NCBI GenBank assembly: GCA_949152475.1 | Contig: OX424568.1 | Span: 17,955,667-18,019,666, forward strand | DNA: 64,000 bases | Direction: 5' to 3' | Source: Terebella lapidaria | Lineage: Eukaryota; Annelida; Polychaeta; Terebellida; Terebellidae | Shown here: one piece after another, positions 13,676 to 25,900 of the stretch | Layout: every line of letters starts with the position of its first letter | Numbering within the stretch: position 1 is the first letter of the stretch | Translations under genes and position numbers: made by a program | The notes under the pieces: generated by a model | Databases searched by the model: none | What the model was told of the DNA's origin: nothing | Seen by the model: only the letters and a program-made list of their open reading frames with translations

Positions 13676-15000
13676 TGTTGGAGTATATACATGCTCACAC
13701 ACTTTCAAAAGTTACGTCTATCAAAACATTTGACTTTTCCACTCTCTACACCACAATACCTCATTCAGAACTAAAGTCCCAACTTCAAAAGTTCATACAT
13801 AATTCCTTTTTCTCCAAAAAAGGACAACGTCGTTATAAGTATATTGTAGTCAAATATAGTACAGCCTACTTTGTCAAAGATGATTCAGATGCTTCTCATA
13901 AATATACAGAAACCGATGTTGTGAATATGGTTAATTTCCTTATTGATAATATCTTTGTGGAGTTTGGTGGCCGAATATTTCAGCAGACTATTAGTATTTC
14001 AATGGGTACAAACTGTGCACCATTATTGGCAGACCTGTTTTTATACTAATATGAATCAGATTTCATCCAACATCTACAAAGAGGAGTTCCAAAGTTTCAA
14101 ACTAGTAGCTTTAATTTCACTTTCCGATACATAGATGATGTATTGTCAATAAATACCGGTAATCCCAAGTTTGGTGATTATTTGGATGATATATCCTAAG
14201 GAACTTGAAATTGAAGATACTACAGACTCCTCTAATTTTTCCAACTATTTAGACCTAAGGTTGGAGATTGATGAAGATTCCAATCTGTCAACTAGGTTGT
14301 ATGACAAACGTGATGATTTCAATAGTCATTTTCAATAGTCAATAGTCAATTTCCCTTTTCTAAGCAGCAACATTCCTATGTCACCAGCATACGACGTGTT
14401 TGTCTCACAACTCATACGGTATTCCAGAGCTAGTTGCAAATATGAGGACTTTGTTCACCGAAGTTCCCAGCTAGCCTCTAAACTGCTGCGACAGGGATAT
14501 GTTTTACCAAGACTAATAGCTGCTTTCAAGAAATTCTATGGACGTCATCACAATCTGGTTGATAAGTACACAAAATCCGTGACAAGTATGCAACAAGACC
14601 TTTTTGCATGTTAATGTTTTGGAATTCATGACGGGTGCCACATGTGGGGCAGGAAATGCTCACTCTTTCCGGAACACCTGGGCCCGTTTCACTAAGATAG
14701 CGAGCTTGTTATATAAATCGCTCATTGAAGTTTTTAACGATGGAAATAAAAACACGAAAATAACTATGACAACATATTGTTAACGATGGATACAATGAGC
14801 ATTTCCAACGATGGGAATCTTAGTGATAGAAGAACGCTCTTTATCAACGAGGATTCTTTAGTTTAACGAGGATTTGGCTGCTAACGAGCTCATTATGATC
14901 TTAGTGAAACGGGCCCCTGATTTCACCCCTTTATGGCCATATATTGGGGTTCATGAAGTTCCATTAAAATTTTCTCGATTTTGTCTGACACTGGACTGAC
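13676..15000 (+). pseudogene. Degenerate Penelope-type reverse transcriptase
   Basis: Frames in this interval give classic RT blocks in order: KTFDFSTLYTTIPHSELKSQ near 13725, ISMGTNCAPLLADLFLY near 14000-14047, FRYIDDVLSIN near 14125-14155 (the catalytic YIDD box), then YLDLRLEI, FPFLSSNIPMSPAYDVFVSQ and LIRYSRASCKYEDF at 14340-14460. The reading frame is broken at about 14047 by a shift giving TAA. It breaks again near 14195, and near 14335 at a short local duplication of 'caatagtcaat'. A MITE interrupts the 3' part. The N-terminal part and any GIY-YIG endonuclease are not visible. The Penelope-like assignment rests on general resemblance of these blocks, and another RT class is possible. 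The copy is dead. Confidence 0.75.
14680..14916. mobile_element. 237-bp MITE inserted in the RT relic
   Basis: Perfect 19-bp inverted ends, GGGCCCGTTTCACTAAGAT at 14680 and its complement ending at 14916. The interior repeats 'aacga(t/g)g' motifs and is non-coding. Removing the element leaves a continuous open frame across the site (HSFRNTW then APDFTPLWPY), so the empty site can be inferred from the host element. Because GGGCCC is itself a palindrome shared with the target, the exact edges and target duplication are ambiguous. Confidence 0.85.
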
Positions 15001-17094
15001 ACTGGAGGATAATGGACTCGGTTTTGTTTGCTCGGATACTATATACTTGGGTATTGTTTCCATGTTTATTGGTTTAATGTTTCATGGTAATAGGAATATT
15101 TTCTGATTTGTTCTCTGAGGAAACTATAGCCTGAATAAATTGCACATGAACTTCGGCAGACTTCGGTTTATGTTTCATGTTACCATCCATCTAACACTTT
15201 CTTAGGCCATGTTTACTCTGCATGTGTTCATACTGATGGAAATCGCAGTTAACTCTCCACATCTGTTTTGTAGTTTATTATTTGTATTAGAGAATATGTA
15301 CAAATAAAATGTCTTGAGATTGGTAATGTCAATCCACAGTTTGACCCCCGTACCCAAACATTTACCAATACAGTTGGAGTTTGTATTGTGAACATGTATT
15401 GTGTATGGGAAGGAAAATGACGCACTGTCGGGTAATCTCCGTCATCTCAGTTTGATGCAGAGGCAGTTTGATGCAGAGGCACAGCCAGCATTATCCAAGA
15501 AAAGACGTTGGGGTACCTCGTGAACACACGATGACAGTGGACATTATTAGAGATTCCAGTCCATGGGGAATTGCTGAACGTGCCCCTGGACCCGTGAAAC
15601 CATGACTACGCCTCAAAATACACAAGTTTAACACCAATTCTTTTAGGTTACCGGACCTATGCACTGTAGGAACTCCCGGTCGAAGCGATTACCGTAACGC
15701 GCGTTACGGTAATCAAAACATGGCGGAAGGTGAGTCGGTTCGAATATGAACTGTGTTATTTGCGGGGTATCTCGGGTATATTATTGGAATCACAGTGATA
15801 CATATATATCAGACGTTGTGGTAAACAGATCGGTACTGTTTCTGAAACGTTTTGTATAGTTTGATGCGAGTAAGGATGGATTTTAAAATTTGTTGAAGAT
15901 TACCGTAACTTCTAGGCTTGATTACCGTAACGTTAGACGGCACAGTGAGGCAGATTACCGTAACGTGTTGTATTACTGCTCTGAAATCACTGGGATTTCT
16001 CGCATATACCGTCTCAAATTAGCAGGAAAATCACAAATACATGTACTAGCATCCACATCAATAATGGTCGCCGAATGCATAAAATACAACTGATGTTAAT
16101 GATTATATTTGACACAAATTTCCTCAATTCAGATACGCAATGCAGATGAACTACAACAGCCGTTTGAAGCTGTGTTATCATCGTTGGTCAAACACGGAAT
16201 ACAGCACCACAGAGGGTCCAACAATGTATTGACTATCACACGAAAATGCTTTGATCCACCAACCGGTGCTCTATCTTGTGTGCCAGTACAATATAAATTC
16301 TGGCTGAACTTCGATTTGGTAACGAACAGAAATTAAATGCGTATCCCCCCCCCCCCTTCTCTCTCAATTATGGACAATATACCATTTATTTTCAGTACTA
16401 CATTTAAAGAATGTGCGTTGAAAATAAGATTTCATTAACTAACATCTCACAATAAACAGTATCGACAATCTTGATGGTACGGCCTTGTATTTCCGTGTTT
16501 GTGTGTTCTTGTATTTCTTTGCTATTTTACAGCGACGATTATTTATATGAAACATAACCATGGCCACATATTGGGTATTTAGGACAAAGTGATAAAAACA
16601 ACTTGCCTCCACTTCTCCCTTTACAGAATATATCAATTTTTTCATCAATTGTTATTATATTCATATTATTATTGACTATTAACTACTACACAAATGTACT
16701 TGTCTTACCGATAAGGTAAGTACTCAGGTCACGTCTTCGTCAGATCGCCATTTCACGTCCACCTATCACTATTTCATTTATGCGTGTATTTGTTGTATAT
16801 GTTGTATTTTTGTAGGCTTGAAAATAATTGTTCAAAGTAAAAGTTACTATCGAATTGAATTCTTCCCGGATATGTTTGCTGTAAAATAGATAATGTGCTG
16901 TTATAAGAATGATCAAGTGTCTGTGCGTCCTTTGGCCTGTGGGTACTTTCCCTGGCTATGCACATTCACGTAAAATATGATTTTACATATATAAGTTATC
17001 TCAAATAGCCTATAGGTTCCATCCTGACCAAGATTATTCTAAATTATGAGTCATATGCACTGGAGGAGGCAGCACACACTACTTTTACACTTAA

Positions 17095-17512
17095 GGTAGT
17101 CCGCTTCAAACATTGAGGGGAGGGGGTCAAAGAGTTTTTTTTTCAAATAAATAAGTGTATCAACATAATCTAGCGCTTCAAAATGACTCATTGTATAGAA
17201 TAACTGATCAGCATCCTTAAACTGAAAAGAAAATAGGGGGTCACCATATCCGTTCGCATGGAAAACAAGATGCAAGATGTGAATATGGACACAAAAATGG
17301 GCGAAAAATGTCATATTTTATGTAATTTTAGGTAAATGTTTGTGATTTTAATCGAATATGTCGAAGAAACCAGCGCAGTGATCCCTACATTCTTTTCAGT
17401 ATTAGGATCTGATCAGTTACTCTATAAAATAGGTCATTCTGAAGAAATAATATTCATGAAATGCCTTTTAAATTGTGACTTTTCGTTACCTCACTGTTTG
17501 TAGCGGACTATG
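17095..17512. mobile_element. TTAA-flanked MITE, copy 1
   Basis: Flanked by TTAA at 17091-17094 and 17513-17516. The ends are GGTAGTCCGCTTCAAACA and, inverted, TGTTTGTAGCGGACTATG. The interior shares 'ggtcaaagagttttt', 'actgatcagcat', 'ctgaaaagaaaa' and 'cgaatatgtcgaagaaacc' with the copy at 25762-26180 in the opposite orientation. TTAA duplication is the hallmark of piggyBac-type elements. No transposase is present. Confidence 0.8.
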
Positions 17513-17652
17513 TTAAATCACTTGAAATATGTATTTTGACATCTCACGTTACCGTAATCAGTCCTAAACATTACGGTAATCATAGCTGTCGAACTTGATG
17601 ACGTTACGGTAATCCAGTGACATTTTTTCTCAGGCAAAGTAAACGTACATAC

Positions 17653-17792
17653 CGTAAGTTGAGACAATCGTCCAACTCACTGAATGTTAAACAATGTCTA
17701 AACTCCCATATGAATGCTGCGAGTTTATGAAACAAATCGTGATTTCTTTGGGAATGGACATGGACGATACGAAGCGACTGGCCTTCCGCCAT
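17653..17792 (-). CDS. Possible first exon of a transposon-encoded protein
   Basis: An ATG inside the right TIR opens a frame MAEGQSLRIVHVHSQRNHDL that runs 46 codons to a GTATGT donor at 17652. The left TIR holds the mirrored start (15720 on +), which reads MAEGESVRI and stops at once. This suggests the TIR grew over the start of the true coding end. No downstream exon was identified on this strand, partly because the TTAA MITE lies in the way. The function is unknown and a transposase is only an inference from position. Confidence 0.35.
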
Positions 17793-18556
17793 GTTTTTGA
17801 TTACCGTAACGCGCGTTACGGTAATCGTTTCGACCGGGGGTTCCTACAGTGCTATGGTCAGATAGCCTATTGCCAAGGCGTTGCGTCCGTCGTCCGTCCG
17901 TCCGTCGGCGTCGTCCGTCCACCTTTTTATTTTTAAAGTTTACGGTCCAATCTTTCTGGAAATTTGGGAAAAGATACCTTGAAATAATTCGAGAAGGAGG
18001 TTTTTTTTTTCCTTCAATTTTTTTCAGAATGGCGGCCGTTTTCGTCGAAAAACGGCCAATTTTGAACTGTGGCGGCCACTTTATCGAAAACTGTCTGATC
18101 AGATTTGGGATTTTTGTTTCAAAAGATTCTCCTTATGTACCTTTATGATGTGTATAAGTTTTGTTGCCCCTGATTCGCCGGTCTCCGTGTGGCGCCATTT
18201 TGAATTTTGATGGGTCAACGAAAAAAAAAATGTTTTGCCTCAAATCGCAGTACTATCCATTTTGGGTAATTTCTAGACAAAAAAAATATTCACCCTTTGA
18301 AAAATTTGGCCTGAAATGTGTAAATTTTGGACTGAAATGTGTAAAAGACAAAACACTTGTAGATATACCTTGTATTTGTATTTTGAACATATACAAGGTT
18401 ATATGCTGCACACTTGATGGTGACATTGAAGTTCACGAAGATGACCTCGAATGGTTAATCTGAATGTCATATCTCACCTGCCGTGCTTCAACCAAAATTG
18501 TCCAGTAACCTATCTTAGCCCATGTTTGTTGGACTGATTGTACGACGAACTACTTG

Positions 18557-18660
18557 GAACTGCACATGGAGACGCTATCTTGGCCCTGGGTTTGACTGTT
18601 CGATCGGGTTTTCGACTTTAGCAGTGCGTCATCACAATCGTATGTTGTTTTTTCATCAGT
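18557..18660. repeat. Short dispersed repeat, copy 1
   Basis: The segment ACTGCACATGGAGACG ... TTGGCCCTGGGTTTGA ... CACAATCGTATGTTGTT recurs at 21491-21590 with small differences. Only about 100 bp match, and the repeat class is unknown. Confidence 0.55.
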
Positions 18661-19033
18661 AATAGATAATTGTGTACTAGGGAATAGTTCATACTGTTGT
18701 TGACTTTATTCCGTTATTGGGTAATTGTAAACTAATTTCGTCGCAATACAGTATGGCAAATATATTTGGCACTGTCTGTCCCTAGGGTTACGCCATTATT
18801 CCTCCGGATTTGTATCTATCCTGAAATAAATTTATTCAATTATTTGTAGTGGCCCAGTAATCAGTTGACAGTAAAAGGTTGATGCACAATGGTATATTGG
18901 TGAGGTGACTGGTACGCATTATTGTGTCTCAGCGAAGGAATTAAGATGACCAGAGACAATGAGACTCACGGTTGATATTATTAAGTTTATTTTCTGGTGA
19001 TGATTTGGACATTTTCAACACGTTATTGCAGCG

Positions 19034-20196
19034 CTATTTGTCAATCATGAGCGTTTTGGCTGGAACCAAAGTGTTCCCAATCATTACCACAACGCTTCCT
19101 GAAATTTCAAACACGTTAGCGTGTCCCGGATGTAAACCAGAAAGCAAAAAGTACTGAAAGATAAACGAGAGAGGTATAGTCATCATGGTAATGAGTGACA
19201 TCCAGACAGGAGATATCAATTGCGATGCACGTGTGAACATGAAGACCATAGTACCAGCCGTTAGCATGTGAACAGCTAGAAACAATTGACAAATGGGAAT
19301 GCTAGGAAACGTTGGAATTTCGGTGACAATCATCAAACTAAAAGACGTTAGTGTTGCTACAACAGAAACCCAGAACTGCAGAATGAATACATCAGTGTTT
19401 GAAAGCTTATATCTATTATGTTCCCAGCTACGACCACGAATACAGCCGACAAAACACACAGTACATAGCCAATTGCTTCTTCCTGGTTTTCATTCAAGTC
19501 GTATCTATTCCAGACACCACTTTTAGCAGTGTGATTTGCAAAATCTGACATTCCACAAGGTGAAGATAACGAGTGGTTAAGTTTCTCGAAACTGATGTAC
19601 ATATCTGGGTGTGGAAAGAGTGTTGGCGGTTGAGTTATTAAGACAATTCCACACAAGGTGACTACTGTTGCAATGATTTCAACAAATTGACAGGATTTCG
19701 AAACAATCCAGCTGATCGAGAGATTTAAAGTCATTTCAAGTGACTTTGACAAAGCTATGCCATTGCCTATTGGTATGTAATAGGCGAAGCCGTAATAAGC
19801 ATAACTGATGAAACTGTAAGAGAGAGCGGTTAAAGTCACATACACGAGGTTTGCTACAGTGAGAGGTACTCGAGGAAGCCTTCTGGTGAACAGCAGGTAC
19901 CCGACACAGATGAATAACGTTAGAGTGTACCTCAGGCCATTGAGTTCTGAGTGAGGAACAAACTTGTCCAGCGCCTGGGTGCATGCCAATCCGACAGTCA
20001 TGGCCAGTACAGCCAACAATCCCAGTAGGTAGCCAGTCAATGTGTCGGTCTTACTGGATCGCTTGTCCCGGTCGTCCTCACTATCTTCACTATCATTGAT
20101 GGAGGTGTAGTCTTTCTTGCGTGTATCTCCTATTATTGGTGTTAGATCTTCCAGTTCCTCCGACTTCTCTTGATTGATCCGGTTGCAACACAGCAT
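19034..20196 (-). CDS. EamA/DMT-family membrane transporter (SLC35G-like), one frameshift
   Basis: An intronless frame starts at ATG 20196 and covers about 387 codons if one shift is allowed. The N-terminus is hydrophilic and acidic (SINDSEDSEDDRDK, about residues 32-45). A series of hydrophobic helices follows, including LTGYLLGLLAVLAMTVGL, YTLTLFICVGYLLFTRR and IIATVVTLCGIVLITQPP. These have the order and spacing of the ten-helix drug/metabolite transporter fold with two EamA halves. The second half resumes in another frame (NTDVFILQFWVSVVATLTSF to the stop at 19034). The switch lies at about 19410-19425, where one base is missing relative to a continuous frame. The substrate cannot be told; DMT members move nucleotide-sugars, metabolites or drugs across membranes. 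A TTTATT (minus-strand AATAAA) at 18986-18991 could be the polyadenylation signal. A recent null allele, a sequencing error or slippage could explain the shift. Confidence 0.75.
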
Positions 20197-20267
20197 CTTC
20201 TGAATCCGCGACCTATTCGATCAGAAATATACAATTACCTTTCACGAACCTATTTGATTACACATCG

Positions 20268-20286
20268 CAAATTGTATATATAGAGA
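20268..20286 (-). promoter_or_regulatory. Possible TATA box of the transporter gene
   Basis: On the minus strand the sequence reads CTCTATATATACAATTTG, about 80 bases upstream of the ATG at 20196. Position and sequence suit a TATA element, but the region is AT-rich and chance is plausible. Confidence 0.35.
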
Positions 20287-21490
20287 AATGGCCAAACCTT
20301 GCGACTTGATTGGTATCCATGATATTGGCCACGCGCAATGTAACCATTGCAGAATAGAGAACAACCCACGTGGTAGAAACGGAGACTCAACTGCAGCTCG
20401 GTGTCGTCAGAACATTCGATATGATAGTCCCATTGTGTGGAACTGTGGATGCTAGCACTGATTTGCCGGATATCATTCTACTATACAATAGTACATTATG
20501 CCCTGTCTGTGAGGAATTCGTGCAGCTGTGCATTCTATTGTATAGCAAATGACATATTAATAAATACAATAGTATCGCTGCCACTGATCTAGCATATCTG
20601 TCAAATCTACATGTCGACAGGTAGGTATTTGGCATTAAGATAATTTATTCACTCAAAACGATTGAAGCATACACGCATTTTATCAGATTTTTCTGACTGA
20701 TCACAGTCAAGACATAGTTTGTTCGATATGTGTATGGTTCGTTTGAGACTGATGATGTGATATCGAACTATATGATAGTATGATTTACATTCCTTGACCA
20801 GCAGAGATACGACGTCCAAGACACAACCGAGTTCCGACATCATGGACATGGGTAAACTCGTTTTTAGTGGGAACCCGCCTAGAACCATACTGTTTTCCAC
20901 CCGGCTCCGAAGTCCGTGATGATGAAATCAAGGTTGATTTTGAGACTTGGCTTGGAAAATAGCGTTTGTTTCGCTCCAGGACGCACCGTTTCCGAGGTAT
21001 CGATGAAAATGAAAAATGCCGACTCAGCAAAACAACTCGAGGTCAAGGTCAAAGTAGACATGTTTGTCTAGGGCGACAAGTCTGAAAATAACGTCCGTTT
21101 CGCTTTATGATACACCGTTTCCGAGATATGCAGGAAGACTCAATGATAAATCAGCAAAAAATTCTTTCGAGCTCTCGGTCAAAGGTCTTTTGACGGATTG
21201 ATCCCAAAATCAATAGAGTTCTTCCCTGGTGGTATATGAACCTCCATGCAAAATTCTGCAAACATTGCCATTTCTTCCGAAATGCCTTAATTAGCATGGT
21301 GACCCCCCAAGTTTACTTCACATGAACATAAACACTGGCTCGGTAACAGAATAACACAATTTCAGAATTGTTTTGTATATAACATTACCATTTCATCATT
21401 CAATGTGTATAAAGTTTGCTAACTTGTGAAAAAAAGTTACAGTATTACTTGTGTGTAAAAGTTACATTGTACTGCGGATTGCTTGGGACG

Positions 21491-21590
21491 ACTGCACATG
21501 GAGACGACAGTTGGCCCTGGGTTTGAAAGTTATTCAATTTGGTTTTACCAGTTCCTTCACCACAATCGTATGTTGTTATTAAAAGAACTA
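21491..21590. repeat. Short dispersed repeat, copy 2
   Basis: Second copy of the segment at 18557-18660, same orientation, sharing ACTGCACATGGAGACGA, TTGGCCCTGGGTTTGA and CACAATCGTATGTTGTT. Confidence 0.55.
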
Positions 21591-21687
21591 GGTAAATATG
21601 TAGGCCTAACAGAGAATAGATCAAACTGTTGTTGTTAAGTGTAAAGGTTGAGTTTTAAACATGTACACCACATGTACTTTAGTAGGG

Positions 21688-21730
<43 letters not shown>
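21688..21730. repeat. (GATT)n microsatellite
   Basis: About ten perfect GATT/ATTG tetranucleotide units in a row. Confidence 0.95.
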
Positions 21731-21732
<2 letters not shown>

Positions 21733-22915
21733 GCCCTAGACACATGTAATAATAAAAACATTCAACTAGTTTGTTAGTTATTGAGTAAACGATACTCAGT
21801 AAATGGACACTTATTGCCGCATGGACAATTATTAATATCCAGAAAGAAGTGAATAAAAACGCTGTAATGAAGGCATTAATTATGCATTTTATTGTTCTTT
21901 TGATTGGCCACTTATATGTCAATTCATTATTCAACTACACATACAAGACTCCAACATCCACAATTTTCACCTTTACAAAAAGCACATTTATCATCATGTT
22001 ATCGTGTTACAAATAGTACTCAAAACAGTTTAAAATCATGACTGGTTCACTAAACCGACCGATATTGATTGTAAAAGTTAATCAGTTGCCTACTAATATT
22101 CATATACAATACAATCAGACGATCCTTGATACAATACTAAATTCATTGAACCATTGTCAATAGCTTTCAAATTTATAGTTGAACAAATTCAGAATATTTT
22201 CGCATATGCAGAAACACAGAAATTTTTTCGGACCATTCAAATGCACAAACAACAGCACAGTACATATCAATAACGGAAGCGTATTAGGGCCACACGATGT
22301 CCATCGAGGAAAATCATCTTTGTTCAAGATTTCTGAGACGAATATTCACGTGGCTTTGATGAGCTACCATAAACACCACACACACACACACAATATCGCA
22401 TCAAACACAATCCCACCTATGATTCAATTTTTGTTTTGTAATCCTTCTGCACATGGACATATATTCATTGCAACTACATTGTAAATATCATCCAAATGAT
22501 CTTTGGTCTGTGCCAAAAGGCTGAAAAATGACATTTGATCACGGAGTGTTAAGCTTTAAGCTATTCTCACATTTAACTCACAACAATAACTATAATACAC
22601 CATAAATAGATAAATAAGTATTCACACGTTTACCTGGTCTGTGAACCCTTCACCACAACCATAATAAATATAGGCCTGAACTTGAGGCTAGCACGGCGTT
22701 AAGGGTATATTCTATGGCACTGATTCGACCTCAGAGGCCACATTCGAAACTTCTGATTCGAAAGACGTACATGTAAAATGCTCCAAAAAGAACACACTTC
22801 GTTCAGGCATCGATCTGAATGGCTCTCTCAATAAAATTCTTCTAAATAAATGTCCTTTCATGACTTCGTTGAACTTAATCGCACATTCGTATCAACCATG
22901 CTTGAAAATGCATGT

Positions 22916-25900
22916 TCACAAGTAATATTTCTTCAGCATTCTCTCGATAATAATCACTATGGCCACGGTGACGAGGATGAACAGGAAGATGGCTATGGCA
23001 CATCGGTTCTGCGTCTTCCGCATCTTCTTCTTCTTGTAGAATCGGTTGATTTCCTTCTCCTCGATGGAGTTCTGGAGCTCGCGTGTGAGCGAGTACGGTA
23101 ATGGAGGAAGCAGCCGCGGGTCCGGATCTATGAACTCACCGTCAATGTATATCCTGGTACGAGATAATGAATGTAATGTACACATTATCATTCATTAATG
23201 ACATACATTATATCTATGGGTAATTAATGTATAAGCCATATCGTAGAACAAATGAATATATAAGCATCTATATGGGTTCACCTAAATCCATGCACGGTGA
23301 CATAGGCCTAAGAGTGTATCCAGAATAAGTATCTGAAGAATTTGAGCATTTAAGTGTAACTTTGTTTATAAACCCTGGATATAATTCACGTGTACCTGAT
23401 GTGTATCAGAAACTTCCACTGCATGTCGTCCACTGATGACGTCAGTACTTGTGACCAGTACGTCACTTCCGGTAGCGTGTGGTTGGGCCTGCTGGGTATC
23501 AGCGGAGTAACGACAGTTTCCAGACTGAAAATCTTAGCACCTGTGGGGATAACATAATGATTGAATTTAAATCCGTCACACTACAAGTTGCTTATGATGT
23601 TCATGCTATCATAACGGTTCACAAACAGCTTTTCTTTCTATAAAAGTCTACTAAATCACCTGAAAGTTTGATCCAGGCTCCTATCCGTAACATCGTCGCT
23701 TTCATCTTTTCAAACGACGCCTGGACATTGGTGCCAAGACTAGATTGCACGGGGGTAAACGTCATACAGTTTATAATGTGTTTTCGCGCGTTTTCCTGCG
23801 TACCGCCCCCGGAGCAGACGTAGAAGATCCGGAGGATCTGGTAGTACTGGTGTCGACTGAAATCACGAGAGTTGTGTGTACACCGCTCGGCTGCCTGTAT
23901 TGGCGTGTCTGCAAGGTATATTACGCCATGTAATGTATATCATTACGTGGAAATGTTGTCATAAACATAATTAATATTTATAATATATCATTGTTAGCCA
24001 ATGTGACTTTTTTTTCTTTACTTGTAGGCCTATGTCAATGATTCAAAATCGTTTATGAACAATTACAAACAACAATGAATAATGTTTAAATAATATGTAA
24101 TATTCACAGTTTTCATTCATGGTCACAACATCCAAATGTTGATATTTATCAGGGAGAAAATCCCACTCCCTACCGTTCTGTCTGGTGAGATAGGTGGAGC
24201 GTAGGTTGGTGACTCGTGCCCCGCCCTCAGCACTTATCCACTGACTGGCTCGCTGCATCAGCGCACTAAAGGGCTCGTGAGTTCCCCGCACCAGCTCCGG
24301 GACTATATTGTGGATACCTGTGTCGAAAAGAGACTAAAACAATTCATTTGTACTTTTTTTATCGCACGCCTTTTCCCGTGAATATTTGTGTTCGTGGTCT
24401 TCAATTTAGGGAACAGATATTAGACACATTCAGATATTAGATATCAGATACGTATTAGACTCTAAAGCCATTTAGAATTCTGAGTGAATTCATTCGTTAT
24501 ATACACACACATGTCGTAATACATATGTATTGATCAATGAAACACGAATATATACCTAGAGTTAGCTCGGATTTCTCTCCCTCCGCGTAGAAGAGTCTAA
24601 GAAGTACTGAATATTCATGAGGCTGATCCGCACTCTCCTGCCAGTAGATGGCGTCACTGTCGTCTAAATCCGGGACTAGAACCGTCTCAAATGACAGCAG
24701 TTTGCCTGTAGAAGGACATAATTAAGACTATCGTCGGCATTTATTTATTTTCTTTAATTGTATGTCAATGATTTAAAATCGTTCGTATCCAAATGAAAGT
24801 TAAGATAACCTCATTTTACTAAAAAATGTTCAATAGCCCTAAGTCTTACAGCTGAACATATGACCGTACACACCTGCCAGGGGCTGTTCCTGGAGCCCGT
24901 TGTTAGCTCGCAGCATGAGCGCGGAGAGTGAGTCCCCGGGTGCGGCCTTGAAGTCTCGGTAGCTGATGTTCTGTGTGAGTCCAGGTGTCGTACTCGGGAC
25001 CAGCCAAAGTCTAGGGGCGAGATGTGGAACAAGTTGTGTTTAGTAGGTTAATTGGCTTGCGTTCATCAGATACTATAGTACTCCTGGGAGTTGGGGAATG
25101 TTGGACGCCCAAAGATATCAAATTGTCGCAATGAGTAAATGGCATCACTAGAATGCATAATCATGATAATATATAGAAGGAAATACACGGGATCTAATAT
25201 TCACATTTCGACTCATTGCGATCGAACGCATCTTTCTTCATGTACTAAAATATCTACGTTGATCTCCCACTAGAAAACTCAACCTAAGTGTATAATGCGA
25301 CATACCTGACGCCCATGACGTGGTAGGTGTGACCTCCAGGCAGCATGTTGACAGCCTTGCCGAGGACCATGCTCTCGGAGTCCCCGACGCCCTGGAGGGT
25401 CGCCGAGCACCAGGTCAAGGTCTCACACGTCTTCACCTCTACCTGGGGGTTCTGCCGGAGCCAGGCGTTCGCCTTCTTCACTATGTCCCTGCAGGATGAC
25501 GGAATTCGATGCTTTTCAAGCTAACGGTAATTATGCATACTATCAGAAATACATAAGACAACATCTTATGTATTTCTGATAATAGACATTACAAAAGGCT
25601 TAAAATGGCATGCTTGTACAGAATTAGGAAAAAAAATTATCATGTCAATTTTTGAGGAAATTATTTGTAAAGTTTGTAAAGCAATTTGTAAAGCATATCC
25701 ATACATCTCGCCATGGAGAAGGCAATGTGTGGTGAAATTTGAAATTTCCAAGGCTGTTTAACGTAGTCCGCTACAAACAGGGAGGTAATGAAAAGTCAAA
25801 ATTTAAAAGTTATATCTTGAATATTATCTCTTCAAAATAACATATTTTATAGAGTAACTGATCAGCATTCTAATACTGAAAAGAAAAAAGGGGGTCACCT

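Larger units (their letters stand above)
15662..17851. mobile_element. 2.19-kb CACTG-ended DNA transposon with 5-bp TSD
   Basis: The ends are CACTGTAGGAACTCCCGGTC at 15662 and its inverse (two differences) ending at 17851. The target site CTATG is duplicated exactly at 15657-15661 and 17852-17856, and the related copy at 58380 shows the unduplicated site. The TIRs run about 70-85 bp and include the palindrome GATTACCGTAAC/GTTACGGTAATC. Further subterminal copies of GATTACCGTAAC lie at 15898, 15920 and 15953, with inverted relatives at 17571 and 17603. A TTAA-flanked MITE sits inside at 17095-17512. An exon-like frame with AG and GT borders lies at about 16131-16318 (+). The superfamily is not certain: CACT ends suggest the CACTA/Chapaev group, but the 5-bp duplication is unusual for it. 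Confidence 0.85.
15643..18530. mobile_element. GTTACCGG-family element split by a later transposon
   Basis: The left end, TTTTAGGTTACCGGACCTATG, stops at 15661. The same element resumes at 17852 with CTATGGTCAGATAGCCTATT, followed by a CGTCCGTCGTCCGTC minisatellite. This matches the uninterrupted copy at 58379-58460. The other end is GTCCAGTAACCTATCTTAGCC at about 18505-18525. The body has 'aaaatggcggccgtttt'-type sequence shared with the copies at 58560 and 61610. Its apparent open frames (17849-18148 and 18161-18463) are repeat sequence, not host genes. Confidence 0.7.
20650..22915. other. Intergenic region with microsatellite and repeat fragments
   Basis: No supportable exon. At 20970-21190 two copies of 'ac(g/a)caccgtttccgag(g/a)tat' about 130 bp apart, with AGGTCAAGGTCAAAG between them, show a short tandem arrangement. 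The 100-bp repeat shared with 18557 is at 21491-21590, and a GATT microsatellite is at 21688-21730. Confidence 0.4.

Noticed and set aside
17849-18463. Two 100-codon frames after the CACTG element
   Set aside because: They lie in GTTACCGG-family repeat sequence that also occurs at 58440-58720 and, reversed, at 61480-61760 with different breaks.
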